From Lentisphaeria bacterium (GTDB lineage Bacteria > Verrucomicrobiota > Lentisphaeria > Victivallales > Victivallaceae), in assembly GCA_018265615.1 (NCBI GenBank), contig JABLYX010000021.1, forward strand, positions 9,610 to 73,609: DNA of 64,000 nucleotides, given 5' to 3'. How positions within the stretch are numbered: position 1 is the stretch's first letter; each line of letters starts with the position of its first letter. Both the position numbers and the translations under genes were made by a program. Below, one piece after another: positions 53,135 through 62,509 of the stretch. The notes under the pieces are model-generated. The model was not told the origin of the DNA. It made no database searches and worked only from the letters and a program-made list of their open reading frames with translations.

Positions 53135-54246
53135 AGATACTGGTTTCCTGTATTCCGTTCGATGACGGCAGGTCGGGGATTTCGATTTATGTGCGGAATG
53201 TCGTGCGGGAGCTTGCGATGCAGGGCCACTCGCTGACGCTGTTGGTCGAGCCGGGCGCGGAGAAGTTCTTTCCGGGGTTCCGGACCGTCGCCGCGCCGGG
53301 CTGGACGCGCCGGGCGGTGCTCTCGATGCTCTACCATTTGTTCCTGCTGCCGTTTCTGCTGCGGCGGCACGGGTGCGATTTCTGTGTGATCGCGGCGGCG
53401 AACCGGCGCGCATTCGCGTTTTACCCGTTGTTCACGGTCGCGGTCGTGCATGATCTTTCGCAGTACCACGTGGAGTGCAAATATGACTGCTTCCGGATGT
53501 TCTATCTGAAGCGGCTGCTGCCGTTCTTCGTGCGGCGCGCTTCCGCCGTGCTTGCGATCAGCCGCTCGACGGCGCGCGACCTTGAAACGTACTGGCGCGT
53601 CCCGGCGGCGAAGATCCGTGTTGTCCACAACGGACTGCCGCAGCCGGAAACGGAGAATCCGGCGCACGACTGGGTTGAACGCAGCGGGTTGGCCGGGCGG
53701 CGCTACATTCTGTACGTTTCCCGCATTGAGTCGCCCGGCAAGAACCACTTGAATCTGATCCGCGCGTTCGAGCTGCTGCCGGACGAGCTTGCCGCTCGGC
53801 ACACGCTGGTTTGCGCCGGGGCGGAGTGGTCCGGCGCGGAGGCGGTCCGTGCCGCGGCGCGCCGGTCGAAGCACAGCAGCCGGATCCTTTTTACCGGGTT
53901 CCTGCCGGGGGGCGACCTCGGCGATGCGTACCGCGGCGCATCCTGCTACGTGTTCCCGTCGTTCTTCGAGGGATTCGGGCTGTCGCTGATCGAAGCGATG
54001 AGCGAAGGGATTCCGTGCTGCTGCTCGAAAACCTCTTCGCTCGGAGAGATCGGGGAAGGGGCCGCGCTCCTCTTCGACCCTGCCGCTCCGGAGGAGATTG
54101 CCGCTGCGCTGCAGGAGATCCTGACCTGCGAACCCACCCGCTCCCGGCTGATTGCCGCCGGCAGAGCCCGGGCGCGCGAATTCGACTGGGGCAAACATGC
54201 GGCGGAAATCGTTCGCATGTATGCGGAGCGCCGGAAGGAAGCGTAA
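53131..54246 (+). CDS. Family 4 glycosyltransferase, last gene of the EPS block
   Basis: The 371-residue GT-B enzyme has the N-terminal GRSGISIYVRNVVREL acceptor-domain motif, VHDLSQYHVE, and the donor motif FFEGFGLSLIEAMSEGIPC. It resembles WbdB/RfaG-type mannosyl- or glucosyltransferases. The operon appears to end here, since the next gene is convergent. Confidence 0.87.
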   Translation: MKILVSCIPFDDGRSGISIYVRNVVRELAMQGHSLTLLVEPGAEKFFPGFRTVAAPGWTRRAVLSMLYHLFLLPFLLRRHGCDFCVIAAANRRAFAFYPLFTVAVVHDLSQYHVECKYDCFRMFYLKRLLPFFVRRASAVLAISRSTARDLETYWRVPAAKIRVVHNGLPQPETENPAHDWVERSGLAGRRYILYVSRIESPGKNHLNLIRAFELLPDELAARHTLVCAGAEWSGAEAVRAAARRSKHSSRILFTGFLPGGDLGDAYRGASCYVFPSFFEGFGLSLIEAMSEGIPCCCSKTSSLGEIGEGAALLFDPAAPEEIAAALQEILTCEPTRSRLIAAGRARAREFDWGKHAAEIVRMYAERRKEA

Positions 54247-54278
54247 AAAATATCCGGCAGGTGTTTTGCGCCTGCCGG
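54246..54278 (-). terminator. Rho-independent terminator for metH
   Basis: Arms CCGGCAGG (54254-54261) and CCTGCCGG (54271-54278) form a strong hairpin. Read on the minus strand it is followed by ATATTTTTT, so it terminates metH. On the plus strand no T-tract follows, so it may help the EPS operon only weakly. Confidence 0.75.
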
Positions 54279-54300
54279 AATGGAGGGCTGTTTCTGCCGG

Positions 54301-56709
54301 TCAGAGCCCGAGCAGCTTTGAGGCGTTGCGGACGGCCGCCATGGCGTCGGAACCGTAGACGGCTCCGATCGACTCCGCGAAATTCTCATCGACGGCCGCC
54401 CCGCCGACGAGGATCGGGATGTCGAGCCCGCGCTCCCGCGCGAGATCGATGACGACCTTCATCTGCGGCATGGTGGTGGTCATCAGGGCGGAGAGTCCGA
54501 TCAGCTGTGCTTTTTCGCGGATCGCGGTGTCGATGATCGTTTCGGCGGGAACGTCCTTGCCGAGGTCGATGACCCGGAAATTATGATTCTTGAGCAGCAG
54601 CGCGACGATATTCTTGCCGATATCGTGGATGTCCCCCTTCACCGTCGCGAGGATGAAGACCGGGCCGTCGCTGCGGCCGCCTCCCGCCTGCAGCAGCGGC
54701 TCAAGCTTCTCCATCGCCTTCTGCATGGCCGAGGCGCTCTGCATGAGCTGCGGGAGGAAGTACTCCTTGCGTTCGAACCGGTTGCCCACTTCGGTGATTG
54801 CGGGGATCAGGATATCGTCGACGACGGCGCCCGGCTGTGCGCCGGATGCGATGAGTTCATCGAGAATCTTCAGCGACTCCTCCTGACGGCCGCGCAGGAC
54901 CGCCTCGTACATGCGCTCCTGTGCGGAGCGCGTATCCTCGGCGCCGGCCGTTTTCGGGGACGTCGCGGGCGCGGTGTTCGCAAAACGGCCGAGGAACCGC
55001 TCCAACTGGAAGTCGCGCCCGGTGAGCGCGTCGCCGGCCGTGATCGTATCCATGAGCCCCGGAGCGGCCGGATTGGCGATGGCCGAGGTCAGCCCGCGCC
55101 CGATCGCCATGCCGAGGAATGCCTGGTTCACCGCCGGGCGGTTCGGCAGGCCGAAGCTCACGTTCGAAAGCCCGCAGATTGTATTGAGTCCGGCACGGCG
55201 CTTGCACGCCTCGATGAAATCGAGCGAAAGCTCTGCCGCTTCGGGGTTTGCGGAGATCGTCATGATGAGCGCGTCGGCGATGAAGTCCGCTGACGAGTAA
55301 CCGAACTTGCGCGCATGCTCCGCAATCTGCGCAAGCACATGCATGCGCTCGTCGACCGTCGCCGGGATCCCCTCGTCGGTCAGCGGCAGCAGCACGAGCA
55401 TCGCGCCGTATTTCGCCGCGATCGGCAGGATCGCCCGGATCCGCTCTTCTTCGAGCGAAACGGAGTTGAAAAGGGCGCGGCCGGGATAGATCCGCAACCC
55501 CGCTTCGACCGCTTTCGGATTCGTTGAATCGATGCAGAGCGGCGTATCGACCGTCAGCACGATCTGGCCGACCGCGCGGCGCATCACATCGGCTTCGTCA
55601 ATGCCGGAGAGCCCGAAGTTCACGTCGAGCAGTGCCGCGCCCTGTTCGGTCTGCTCGCGCGCGAACTGCTTTACGAGTTCAAGGCTGCCGCTGCGGAGTT
55701 CGGCCTGCAGGGCCTTCTTTCCGGTGGGATTGATCCGTTCGCCCACAAGCGCGAACGGTTCGTCGGCGGCGATGCGGCGGAAGCGGCCGGGGGAGGCGAC
55801 CAGTCCGCGTTTTTCCGGCGCGACCGGACGGGGGCGGGAGTGGCCGATCGCCTCGCTCAACTGCCGGATATGCTCCGGCGAGGTGCCGCAGCAGCCGCCG
55901 ATCAGGTTCGCACCGGCGCCGACGAGCGAGAGCGCGGCCCTGGCGAACGGTTCCGCGGTGAGGTCGAATTTCGTTTCGCCGTCCACGAGGTGCGGCATGC
56001 CGGCGTTCGGCTTGGCAGCGAGCGGAATCTTCGCATACGGCTTGAGCGAAGCGATGATTTCCGCCATTGCCTCCGGGCCGGTCGAGCAGTTGCAGCCGAA
56101 CGCATCCGCGCCGAGCGCCTGCAGCGTCACGAGCGCCGAGACCGGATGAACTCAGGTCAGCGTACGTCCGCCGGGTTCGAAGGTCAGCGTGACGATCGCG
56201 GGCAGGTCCGAGAGCTCGCGGACCGCGATGAGGGCGGCGCGCGCCTCCTGCAGGTCCATCATCGTTTCGATCGCGAAGCCGTCGATGCACTCGCTTGCGA
56301 GCAGTGCGCGCACCTGGCGCTTGTAAATTTCAACCGTCTCTTCGAAAGCGAGTTCGCCGTAGGGCTCGACGAGCTGCCCGGTCGGGGCGATGTCTCCGAA
56401 GATGTATTTGTCCGGCAGCGCGCGGCGCGAGAGCTTTGCGAGCTCGCGGTTGATCTCCTTTGTTCTCTCTTCCAGCCCGAATTCCGCGAGTTTCAGCGGA
56501 TTGCCGCCGAAGGTCGGGGCATAGACGATATCGCTGCCCGCAGCGGCGTAGCAGCGCTGCACGTCGATGATCGCGCCGGGGTTGTCGAGGATCCACGCTT
56601 CCGGGCAGACGCCCGCCGGCATTCCGCGCTTGGCCAGCTCGGTCCCGGTCGCGCCGTCGAGGCGGAGAATGCGTTGTATGGCGAGGGATTTGAATTCACT
56701 GCGTGTCAT
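54301..56709 (-). CDS. metH: Cobalamin-dependent methionine synthase, interrupted by an in-frame UGA
   Basis: The frame encodes a MetH lacking the C-terminal reactivation domain: homocysteine S-methyltransferase domain (codons about 1-285), pterin-binding domain (about 315-575, LVGERINPTGKKAL) and cobalamin domains (about 600-802, with GDIHDIGKNI for the cobalt-binding His). Zinc ligands are seen in CNCSTGP and GGCCGTSPEH. Codon 186 is UGA (56154-56152), at the Gly that normally follows GRTLT. The frame continues without shift on both sides. Start ATG 56709 has AAGGA 7 nt upstream. Either the gene is recently broken, the base is a sequencing error, or UGA is recoded. If it terminates, the short product has none of the zinc ligands. 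Confidence 0.85.
56152..56154 (-). other. In-frame UGA codon inside metH
   Basis: The minus-strand codon TGA lies between ...GRTLT and VHPVSALVTLQALGADAF. By alignment to the family pattern GRTLTGxxP it replaces a conserved Gly; GGA to TGA is one base change. Confidence 0.85.
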
Positions 56710-56781
56710 GCGTTGTCCTTCATGCAAATTGTTATTCCTTATAAAATACCGCTCTTTCCGGGAAAAAGCAACTTTTCCGCA

Positions 56782-56809
56782 TTGAAACCTGCGCGGGGGA
56801 GGGTATATT
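56782..56809 (+). promoter_or_regulatory. Sigma-70-like promoter for the glycosidase gene
   Basis: TTGAAA (56782-56787) and TATATT (56804-56809) are spaced by 16 nt, about 50 nt upstream of the glycosidase start. The 155-bp gap to metH shows no riboswitch-sized structured leader for either gene. Confidence 0.55.
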
Positions 56810-56864
56810 TATGTGAAAATATGGAACTTTTACCGAAGCACACTGTAATTCAGGGAGCATGGAT

Positions 56865-58808
56865 ATGAGCGACATCGACAAGCCGCAGGGCATTTTTGCG
56901 CCCGGCGCCGAGTTCTTCACCGGATGCAACTACTGGGCCAGCCATGCCGGAACCGCGATGTGGCGCGACTGGCGGCCGGATATCGTGGCGGAGGACCTCC
57001 GGCTCCTTGCCGCGAACAGGGTGGAGGTCATGCGGGTTTTTCCGCTCTGGCCGGATTTTCAGCCGATCCAGGCGCTGACGACCGCCGGGCAGCGTTTTGT
57101 CGAGATGCGCTTCGGGGAGCGGCCGCTGCCGGATACGGCGGCCGGCCGCGCGGGCGTGGATGAGGTTATGGTCGAACGCTTCCGGGAGCTCTGCCGCCTG
57201 GCGGAAACGAACGGGATCAGGCTGATCGTCGGGCTCGTGACCGGATGGATGTCCGGCCGCATGCATGTTCCCCCCGCGTTCGAGCGCGTGAACGTGATTA
57301 CCGATGCGACGGCGATCAAATGGCAGGTCCGGATGGTGCGCTACCTCGTCCGGTCGCTGAAGGAGTGCGCCGCAATCACGGCCTGGGACCTCGGTAACGA
57401 GTGCAACTGCATGGCTTTTCCGCTCACATCCGACGAAGCGTGGTGCTGGAGCGAGGCGATCACGGCGGCAGTCCGGCGGGAGGATCCGGCGCGTCCGGTG
57501 GTCTCCGGCATGCATTCGCTCTCCTGCGAGCAGGGGAGTTGGAAGATCACGGACCAGGCGGAGGTGACCGATGTGCTCTGCACGCATCCGTATCCGATCT
57601 TCACGCCGCATTGCGGAACCGACCCGGTCAACACGATGCGCAACGCATTTCATGCGACCGCCGAAACCCGGCTGTACGGCGACGTCGGCCGTGTTCCGGC
57701 GTTCGTCGAAGAGGCCGGCAGCCTCGGCCCCACGCTTTCAAGCGACGAAGTCGCCGGCGTATACCTGAACAACATGCTTTGGAACACCTATGCGCATGAC
57801 TGCCGCGGACTTCTGTGGTGGTGCGGGCATGATCAGGTCCGGCTCGAACAGCCGCCGTATGACTGGATCGCGATGGAGCGCGAGCTCGGGCTGCTGCGGC
57901 CGGACCGCGAGGAAAAACCGACGCTGCGGACAATGAAGGCGTTCGGTGAGATGCTCGACCGGACGGGCCTGCGCAGGCTCCCCGCGTTCCGGCGCGATGC
58001 GGTCGTGATCCTGACGCAGGGACAGGACCAGTGGGGCGTCGCCTACGCGAGCTTCCTGCTCGCGAAGCAGGCAGGGTTCGACATCGAGTTTCAGTATGCG
58101 GATCAGCCGCTGAAGCCGTCGAAATTCTACATCATGCCGTCGATCCGCGAGACGCGGGTGATTCCGGGGCACTGCTATCGCGGACTGCTGAAAGCCGTGG
58201 GGGAGGGCGCGACGCTGTTCGTCACTTCGGACGGCGGTTCGCTTGAGCCGTTCAACACTGTGTTCGGCGTCGATATTGCAACCCGCAGCAAGGCGGTCTC
58301 CGAAATGGTGATCCGCTCCGAGGAGCGCGAATTCGATCTGCGTTGCCGGGCGGAGTTTCAGATCGATCTTGCGAACCGCGATGCGGAGGTGCTTGCCGTT
58401 GACAGTGATGACGATCCGATTTTCTGCGGCCGGGCGTTCGGAAAGGGGAGGGCGCTTTTCCTGGCTGCTCCGATCGAGCGCGCTGCCGCCGAAATGCCGC
58501 GCGCCTTTTTCCCGGGGGCGCAGGAGCTGTACCGGCTCTATGCTGTTGCCGCGGAAAAGGCCGGAGTACGCCGCCGTGTGTTCCGGACGAACCCGCTGCT
58601 GACACTGACCGAGCATGAGCTTGATGCGGAGACGCTGCTTGTGGTTGCGGTCAACAATACGCCTGCGGCATTCACGGATGAGATCACCTCCTCTCCGGAG
58701 TGGGTCTTCGATTCGATGCTCTGGGGCGAGCCGCCGGTTGAACACGGGTTCACGGTGCAGGGGAATGCGGGGTCGATCCTGAAGTTCCGCAAAGCGAGGC
58801 GATTTTGA
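56865..58808 (+). CDS. Clan GH-A glycoside hydrolase (GH5/mannanase-like)
   Basis: The 647-residue protein has an N-terminal (beta/alpha)8 barrel (about 15-360). WDLGNEC (near 178-184) carries the acid/base Glu of clan GH-A, and FVEEAGS (near 275) a likely nucleophile Glu. The C-terminal part (about 370-640) looks like a Rossmann/GATase-type plus beta domain as in GH42-like enzymes. No signal peptide is evident, so it may act in the cytoplasm on imported oligosaccharides. The ATG at 56865 is favoured over 56859 because AGGGAG then sits at normal spacing. The substrate may be a beta-mannoside or related glycan, but this is inference. Confidence 0.75.
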   Translation: MSDIDKPQGIFAPGAEFFTGCNYWASHAGTAMWRDWRPDIVAEDLRLLAANRVEVMRVFPLWPDFQPIQALTTAGQRFVEMRFGERPLPDTAAGRAGVDEVMVERFRELCRLAETNGIRLIVGLVTGWMSGRMHVPPAFERVNVITDATAIKWQVRMVRYLVRSLKECAAITAWDLGNECNCMAFPLTSDEAWCWSEAITAAVRREDPARPVVSGMHSLSCEQGSWKITDQAEVTDVLCTHPYPIFTPHCGTDPVNTMRNAFHATAETRLYGDVGRVPAFVEEAGSLGPTLSSDEVAGVYLNNMLWNTYAHDCRGLLWWCGHDQVRLEQPPYDWIAMERELGLLRPDREEKPTLRTMKAFGEMLDRTGLRRLPAFRRDAVVILTQGQDQWGVAYASFLLAKQAGFDIEFQYADQPLKPSKFYIMPSIRETRVIPGHCYRGLLKAVGEGATLFVTSDGGSLEPFNTVFGVDIATRSKAVSEMVIRSEEREFDLRCRAEFQIDLANRDAEVLAVDSDDDPIFCGRAFGKGRALFLAAPIERAAAEMPRAFFPGAQELYRLYAVAAEKAGVRRRVFRTNPLLTLTEHELDAETLLVVAVNNTPAAFTDEITSSPEWVFDSMLWGEPPVEHGFTVQGNAGSILKFRKARRF

Positions 58809-59767
58809 ATTATCCGATCAGAGCGGCCCATTTTCAGTTGACGGGCCGCTGCAATCTGGCTTGTCGTTTCTGCGGGCAGACAAAGGGGATGCTCGGAAGC
58901 GGTCGCGAAGAGCTTCCGGTCGCTTTCTGGCTGCGTTGCGCGGGTGAAATCGAGCCCGGTGCGGCGATCACCTTATGGGGAGGGGAGCCGCTGCTGTACG
59001 GCGGCTTCGAAGAGCTCGCGGAGCGCCTTTCCGGAACCGGGCATCCGCTTGAGATCGTGACGAATGCGACGCAGGCGGACCGCCATGCGGAGACGCTCTG
59101 CCGCTGCTTCGACCGGATTCATATTTCGGTCGACGGCCCGGAGGAACTCCATGACGCGGTGCGCGGCAAAGGGGTGTTTGCCCGCGTGAAGCGGAACCTC
59201 GAGCTCCTGCGCGACCGCCGCGGGAAGCTGATTTTTCTCTGTACGATTTCAGATGCGAATGTCGGACGGATGGCAGAGTTGCCGGCGGAGCTGGCGGGGT
59301 TGGGGCCGGACGAGGTGATTCTCCAGCAGCTGATGTACCTGACCGGCAGAGAGATCGATGCTTACCGGACATACAGCCGGACGCATTTCGACTGTGATTA
59401 TCCGGAGTTGGCGGCCTGGCGGCGCGACGATGACGCGGATTACATCGCGGAGTTCCGCAGACAATGTGCGCAGGTGTCCGCGAAACGGCATCCAGTGAAG
59501 GTGGTTGTGACGGAGCATTGCTATCCGGAGGGAGCGCCGGATGCACCGCACTGCCGTGCACCGGAGTCCCGGGTGCATATCCGCCACGACGGAGAGGTCG
59601 GGTTTTGCACGGATTATTTCGGCTTTTCGATCGGGAACGCCAGGATGGCGGATCTCCGGGAGCTGATGAACGGTGAACGGGCGGAACTCTGGCGGAAGGC
59701 ACAGCGGAGGCATCAATTGCCGGTCTGCAGTCATTGTCCCTGGCGGTTGCAGCAGCCTTACCGGTGA
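58805..59767 (+). CDS. Radical SAM protein with SPASM-like C-terminus
   Basis: The 320-residue protein has the radical SAM cluster motif CNLACRFC (Cys-x3-Cys-x2-Cys) near residue 17, followed by WGGEPLL for SAM binding. The C-terminus has cysteines in HCRAPESRVHIRHDGEVGFCTDY and VCSHCPW, typical of SPASM or twitch auxiliary clusters. It starts at TTG 58805, overlapping the glycosidase stop. Such proteins modify peptides, sulfatases (anSME) or small molecules; no substrate peptide or sulfatase is nearby. Confidence 0.82.
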   Translation: MNYPIRAAHFQLTGRCNLACRFCGQTKGMLGSGREELPVAFWLRCAGEIEPGAAITLWGGEPLLYGGFEELAERLSGTGHPLEIVTNATQADRHAETLCRCFDRIHISVDGPEELHDAVRGKGVFARVKRNLELLRDRRGKLIFLCTISDANVGRMAELPAELAGLGPDEVILQQLMYLTGREIDAYRTYSRTHFDCDYPELAAWRRDDDADYIAEFRRQCAQVSAKRHPVKVVVTEHCYPEGAPDAPHCRAPESRVHIRHDGEVGFCTDYFGFSIGNARMADLRELMNGERAELWRKAQRRHQLPVCSHCPWRLQQPYR

Positions 59768-59872
59768 TTCTGAGGCTGAAAAAACGTAATTCGGGGCAAA
59801 AAAGTCTGATTTTTTCCGAATTTCGATTTGCCTTTTTCGCGAAGCGGGCTATTTTAAGAAACATTGAAACGC

Positions 59873-59947
59873 TCCGGCATAGCTCAGCGGTAGAGTAGGT
59901 GGCTGTTAACCACTTGGTCGCTGGTTCGAATCCAGCTGCCGGAGCCA
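59873..59947 (+). tRNA. tRNA-Asn (anticodon GTT)
   Basis: The cloverleaf is complete: acceptor TCCGGCA/TGCCGGA, D arm GCTC...GAGT, anticodon stem GGTGG/CCACT with loop CTGTTAA (GTT at 59905-59907), T arm GCTGG-TTCGAAT-CCAGC, discriminator G and an encoded CCA. The integrase gene 160 nt downstream points to this tRNA as the integration site. Confidence 0.95.
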
Positions 59948-59957
59948 TTTTATTTTC

Positions 59958-59986
59958 TTGACAATCAAAGAGTTGTGATTTATATT
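59958..59986 (+). promoter_or_regulatory. Integrase promoter
   Basis: TTGACA (59958-59963) and TATATT (59981-59986) are separated by 17 nt, about 120 nt upstream of the integrase start. A perfect dyad at 59974-59994 covers the -10 element. Confidence 0.65.
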
Positions 59987-59994
59987 AAATCACA
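59974..59994. promoter_or_regulatory. Operator-like dyad over the integrase promoter
   Basis: Nine-base arms TGTGATTTA and TAAATCACA flank a TAT centre, perfectly symmetric. Covering the -10 box, it is well placed for a repressor. Confidence 0.55.
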
Positions 59995-60109
59995 CTTGCA
60001 GGAAAATGTTCTGGGATTTCCCACCGTTTTCCCACTTTGGATGGAGAAGTAAATCGAGCAAACCTCCTTGCTGAATCACAAAACAGCACAATGTTTCAGG
60101 AGGTAAGTT

Positions 60110-61477
60110 ATGTCCATCCGAATTCACGGAAGCAACTTCTACTGCCGTTTCAAACTCAACAACAAAAGTTACGAGCGTGTCTGCAAAGGCTGCAAGACTC
60201 TGAAAGAGGCCGAGGCTTTTGAAGCAGCCGAACGTCTCCGAATCGGGAAGGAAGTCGCCGCATTGAAGGAAGAGGAACGGCGTATCCGGCAGAACAAGAC
60301 GGTTGTCGCCCTGATCGAAAACTACAAACAGGAGCTGACCGGAGCCAAACCGATTCCGCTGGCGGAAGCCTACGAGCTGGCGGTCAAAAAGCCGAGCAAG
60401 CGGGAGCCTTCCCTCCATATCGCCAACCAGAAGCGCCGCTACTGGTATGATTTCGTGTCGTACATGAGTGCGACTTATCCCGATATTTCGACTCTGGACA
60501 AAGTCCGCAAATTGCATTGTGAGGCGTATGTCCGTTACCTGATCGATCACGGCAGGTTCAATCAGGAGGTCCGCTTTGAATCGTTGCGGCATGGCAAGAC
60601 GGTCAAGGGGACATACAAGCGTACTTACAAACTCGCGGGCAAGACCATTCATGAAATTGCCCGCGTCTGCAATGAAACCTTCACGAAACTCTCTGAGGAC
60701 GCCGGGCTGATTCTGAATCCATGGAGTAACGTCATCACGCCCGAATGGAACCAGACCGATCGGGAAATCTTCTCCGAACGTGAACTTATTCTGATCAAAC
60801 AGGGAATTTATAACGCGGAAGCTGAGTTTTCGGACTTCTGCCGTCCGCTGTTTCTGGTCGCCGCCGTAACCGGCTTGACCGAGGGCGATATCTGCACATT
60901 GAAATGGGATGAAATCTCATGGTCGATTCGAATGATTTTCCGCAAGCGCCGCAAAACCGGCGTCGATATGGCGATCCCGATTCTGGGTGAACTGGAAACC
61001 TTTCTGCGTGAAATTCCTCACCGTGGAGAATATGTGTTTCCCGAACACGCGGAAATGTATCTCAAGGACCCGACTCTGGTTTCTTACCGCGTCAAGAGGT
61101 TTCTGGAGAAGCTGGGAATCCGCACCACCCGACAGTTCAAAGATCGCAAGGCGATCAGTACGAAAGACCTGCATTCGATGCGGCACGTGTTCTGTTACTA
61201 CGCAGGACAGGCGGGGATTCCGCTGGCGACGGTTCAGGCGATTGTCGGACACATGACGCCGGAGATGACGAAGCATTACATGGCGCATTCCACGATCAAG
61301 GCCAAACACGAAGCGATTGCGAAGCTGCCGACCTTCCTGATTTTCAACATTCGCGAGGAGCGGCGTTCCGAAGATATTTCGGAGCGACAGCGGCTGGTCG
61401 AACTGGCTTATTCCCTGCCACTTGAGCAGATCAAATCGCTTTTGAATACGACCGAACCGAAAGCGATTACCGCGTGA
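60110..61477 (+). CDS. Tyrosine recombinase / integrase of an integrative element
   Basis: The 455-residue protein has an N-terminal arm- and core-binding region (about 1-215) and a C-terminal catalytic domain (about 220-425). LHSMRHVF gives HxxR, VGHMTPEMTKHYM gives the second His and the nucleophile Tyr, and a beta-hairpin Lys lies in FRKRRKTG. The first catalytic Arg position reads TGLTEGDI, with Thr257 instead of the usual Arg. AGGAGGT precedes the ATG. Its place next to tRNA-Asn marks the left end of a mobile element. Confidence 0.88.
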   Translation: MSIRIHGSNFYCRFKLNNKSYERVCKGCKTLKEAEAFEAAERLRIGKEVAALKEEERRIRQNKTVVALIENYKQELTGAKPIPLAEAYELAVKKPSKREPSLHIANQKRRYWYDFVSYMSATYPDISTLDKVRKLHCEAYVRYLIDHGRFNQEVRFESLRHGKTVKGTYKRTYKLAGKTIHEIARVCNETFTKLSEDAGLILNPWSNVITPEWNQTDREIFSERELILIKQGIYNAEAEFSDFCRPLFLVAAVTGLTEGDICTLKWDEISWSIRMIFRKRRKTGVDMAIPILGELETFLREIPHRGEYVFPEHAEMYLKDPTLVSYRVKRFLEKLGIRTTRQFKDRKAISTKDLHSMRHVFCYYAGQAGIPLATVQAIVGHMTPEMTKHYMAHSTIKAKHEAIAKLPTFLIFNIREERRSEDISERQRLVELAYSLPLEQIKSLLNTTEPKAITA

Positions 61478-61546
61478 GTTGTGTTGCCGCATTTGATTTT
61501 TTAGAAAACAGAGGATAATTTACTGACGGAATGATACGGAGGTCCC

Positions 61547-62452
61547 ATGACACAACCGGAAAAATTCAAACAATATGATGCTTCCCTGGCGAAACATCCC
61601 AATCACTCATTTATTCAGCTGTTTTTCTCGAAGCCGAATGACATCCTTCGCTTTCCGCTGTTCTTTGAGGACAATCCTCAGAGGCTTGAGGCGATCAGGG
61701 GCAGAGGCGGGTTGGCGGATTTTTCACCGGAGGCTTTGAAACAGCTCCAGGATATTTTTCATACGCTCAGAAGCGGCGATTACAGCCGCTATTCTCCGGA
61801 GCGGATAACGTATCTGGATTTTCTGAAAAACAACACGCTTCATGCGCTCAAAGAGTATACCGCCGAATACGACCGATTGGAAAACGATCTGTTCCGGGAG
61901 AATAACCGGATTTTCGCAACGGAATATTTCAGCCGCCTTTCGGAGATCACCAGACAGGTTGGCTACGTCAACGGCTATCTCACCATGTTTTCTTTCTCGC
62001 TTGCCGGTTATCGTAAGATCGAAGAGTTGGAAAACACGATCCGGGAGTTGAAACGGCAGGCAGCCCGAATCCCTGAGCTTGAGGCAGCCATCCGCAATCT
62101 GGAATCCCTGCTGGAGGCGGAAAAAGAACGGAATCAGGCGTTGCAGAATGCGCTGGCTGCGCAGTACGGAATGAAACCTTGTTTGACGCTGGCTGAAAAA
62201 GTTGCCATCATCAACGACTGTTTCAAAGAACTCGGCCTCCTCTACAAAAAGGATTCCTATACCGGGAGAACAATTCAAAACTGGGATAACGGCAAGTGTC
62301 CCTACAATGGCTACAGTTCGCTTTACAATGCTGTGGAACTGAAAGCGTGGTGTTTCAAAGTCATTCAGGATATCCGCTGTAAAGAACAGATTACGAAACC
62401 TGTTCGCGGCCTGTCCGAGGAGGAGATGTCGCGGCGGATGAAAAAACGCTGA
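61547..62452 (+). CDS. Unknown protein of the mobile element, coiled coil
   Basis: The 301-residue protein has a mixed charged N-terminus, a coiled-coil stretch (about 155-205, KIEELENTIRELKRQ... to EAEKERNQALQ) and a basic C-terminus. GGAGG lies upstream of the ATG. No enzymatic motif is visible. It lies between integrase and the HTH genes; a role in element maintenance is possible but unproven. Confidence 0.65.
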   Translation: MTQPEKFKQYDASLAKHPNHSFIQLFFSKPNDILRFPLFFEDNPQRLEAIRGRGGLADFSPEALKQLQDIFHTLRSGDYSRYSPERITYLDFLKNNTLHALKEYTAEYDRLENDLFRENNRIFATEYFSRLSEITRQVGYVNGYLTMFSFSLAGYRKIEELENTIRELKRQAARIPELEAAIRNLESLLEAEKERNQALQNALAAQYGMKPCLTLAEKVAIINDCFKELGLLYKKDSYTGRTIQNWDNGKCPYNGYSSLYNAVELKAWCFKVIQDIRCKEQITKPVRGLSEEEMSRRMKKR

Positions 62453-62479
62453 TTTTCTCAAAATTCCTCAATATTTTAT

Positions 62480-62509
62480 GGCGTTCCATTTCCGGAGCGT
62501 CTTTTTTTA
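62480..62509 (+). terminator. Rho-independent terminator after the coiled-coil gene
   Basis: GCGTTCC (62481-62487) and GGAGCGT (62494-62500) pair with two wobble bases and are followed by CTTTTTTT. The surrounding 207-nt gap (62453-62659) is AT-rich; nothing else was found in it. Confidence 0.6.

Noticed and set aside
56110..56151. A bacterial SECIS-like hairpin directly downstream of the metH UGA.
   Set aside because: By eye only short, poorly positioned GC pairings are possible, so selenocysteine recoding cannot be supported from the sequence alone.
56710..56864. A cobalamin or SAM riboswitch upstream of metH.
   Set aside because: The intergenic space is about 155 nt and shared with a divergent gene; no riboswitch core sequence was recognised.
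59780..59872. An intrinsic terminator after the radical SAM gene in the AT-rich stretch with AAAAAA and TTTTTT.
   Set aside because: Only A-U pairing is possible, so no stable stem; the stretch more likely contains the tRNA promoter.
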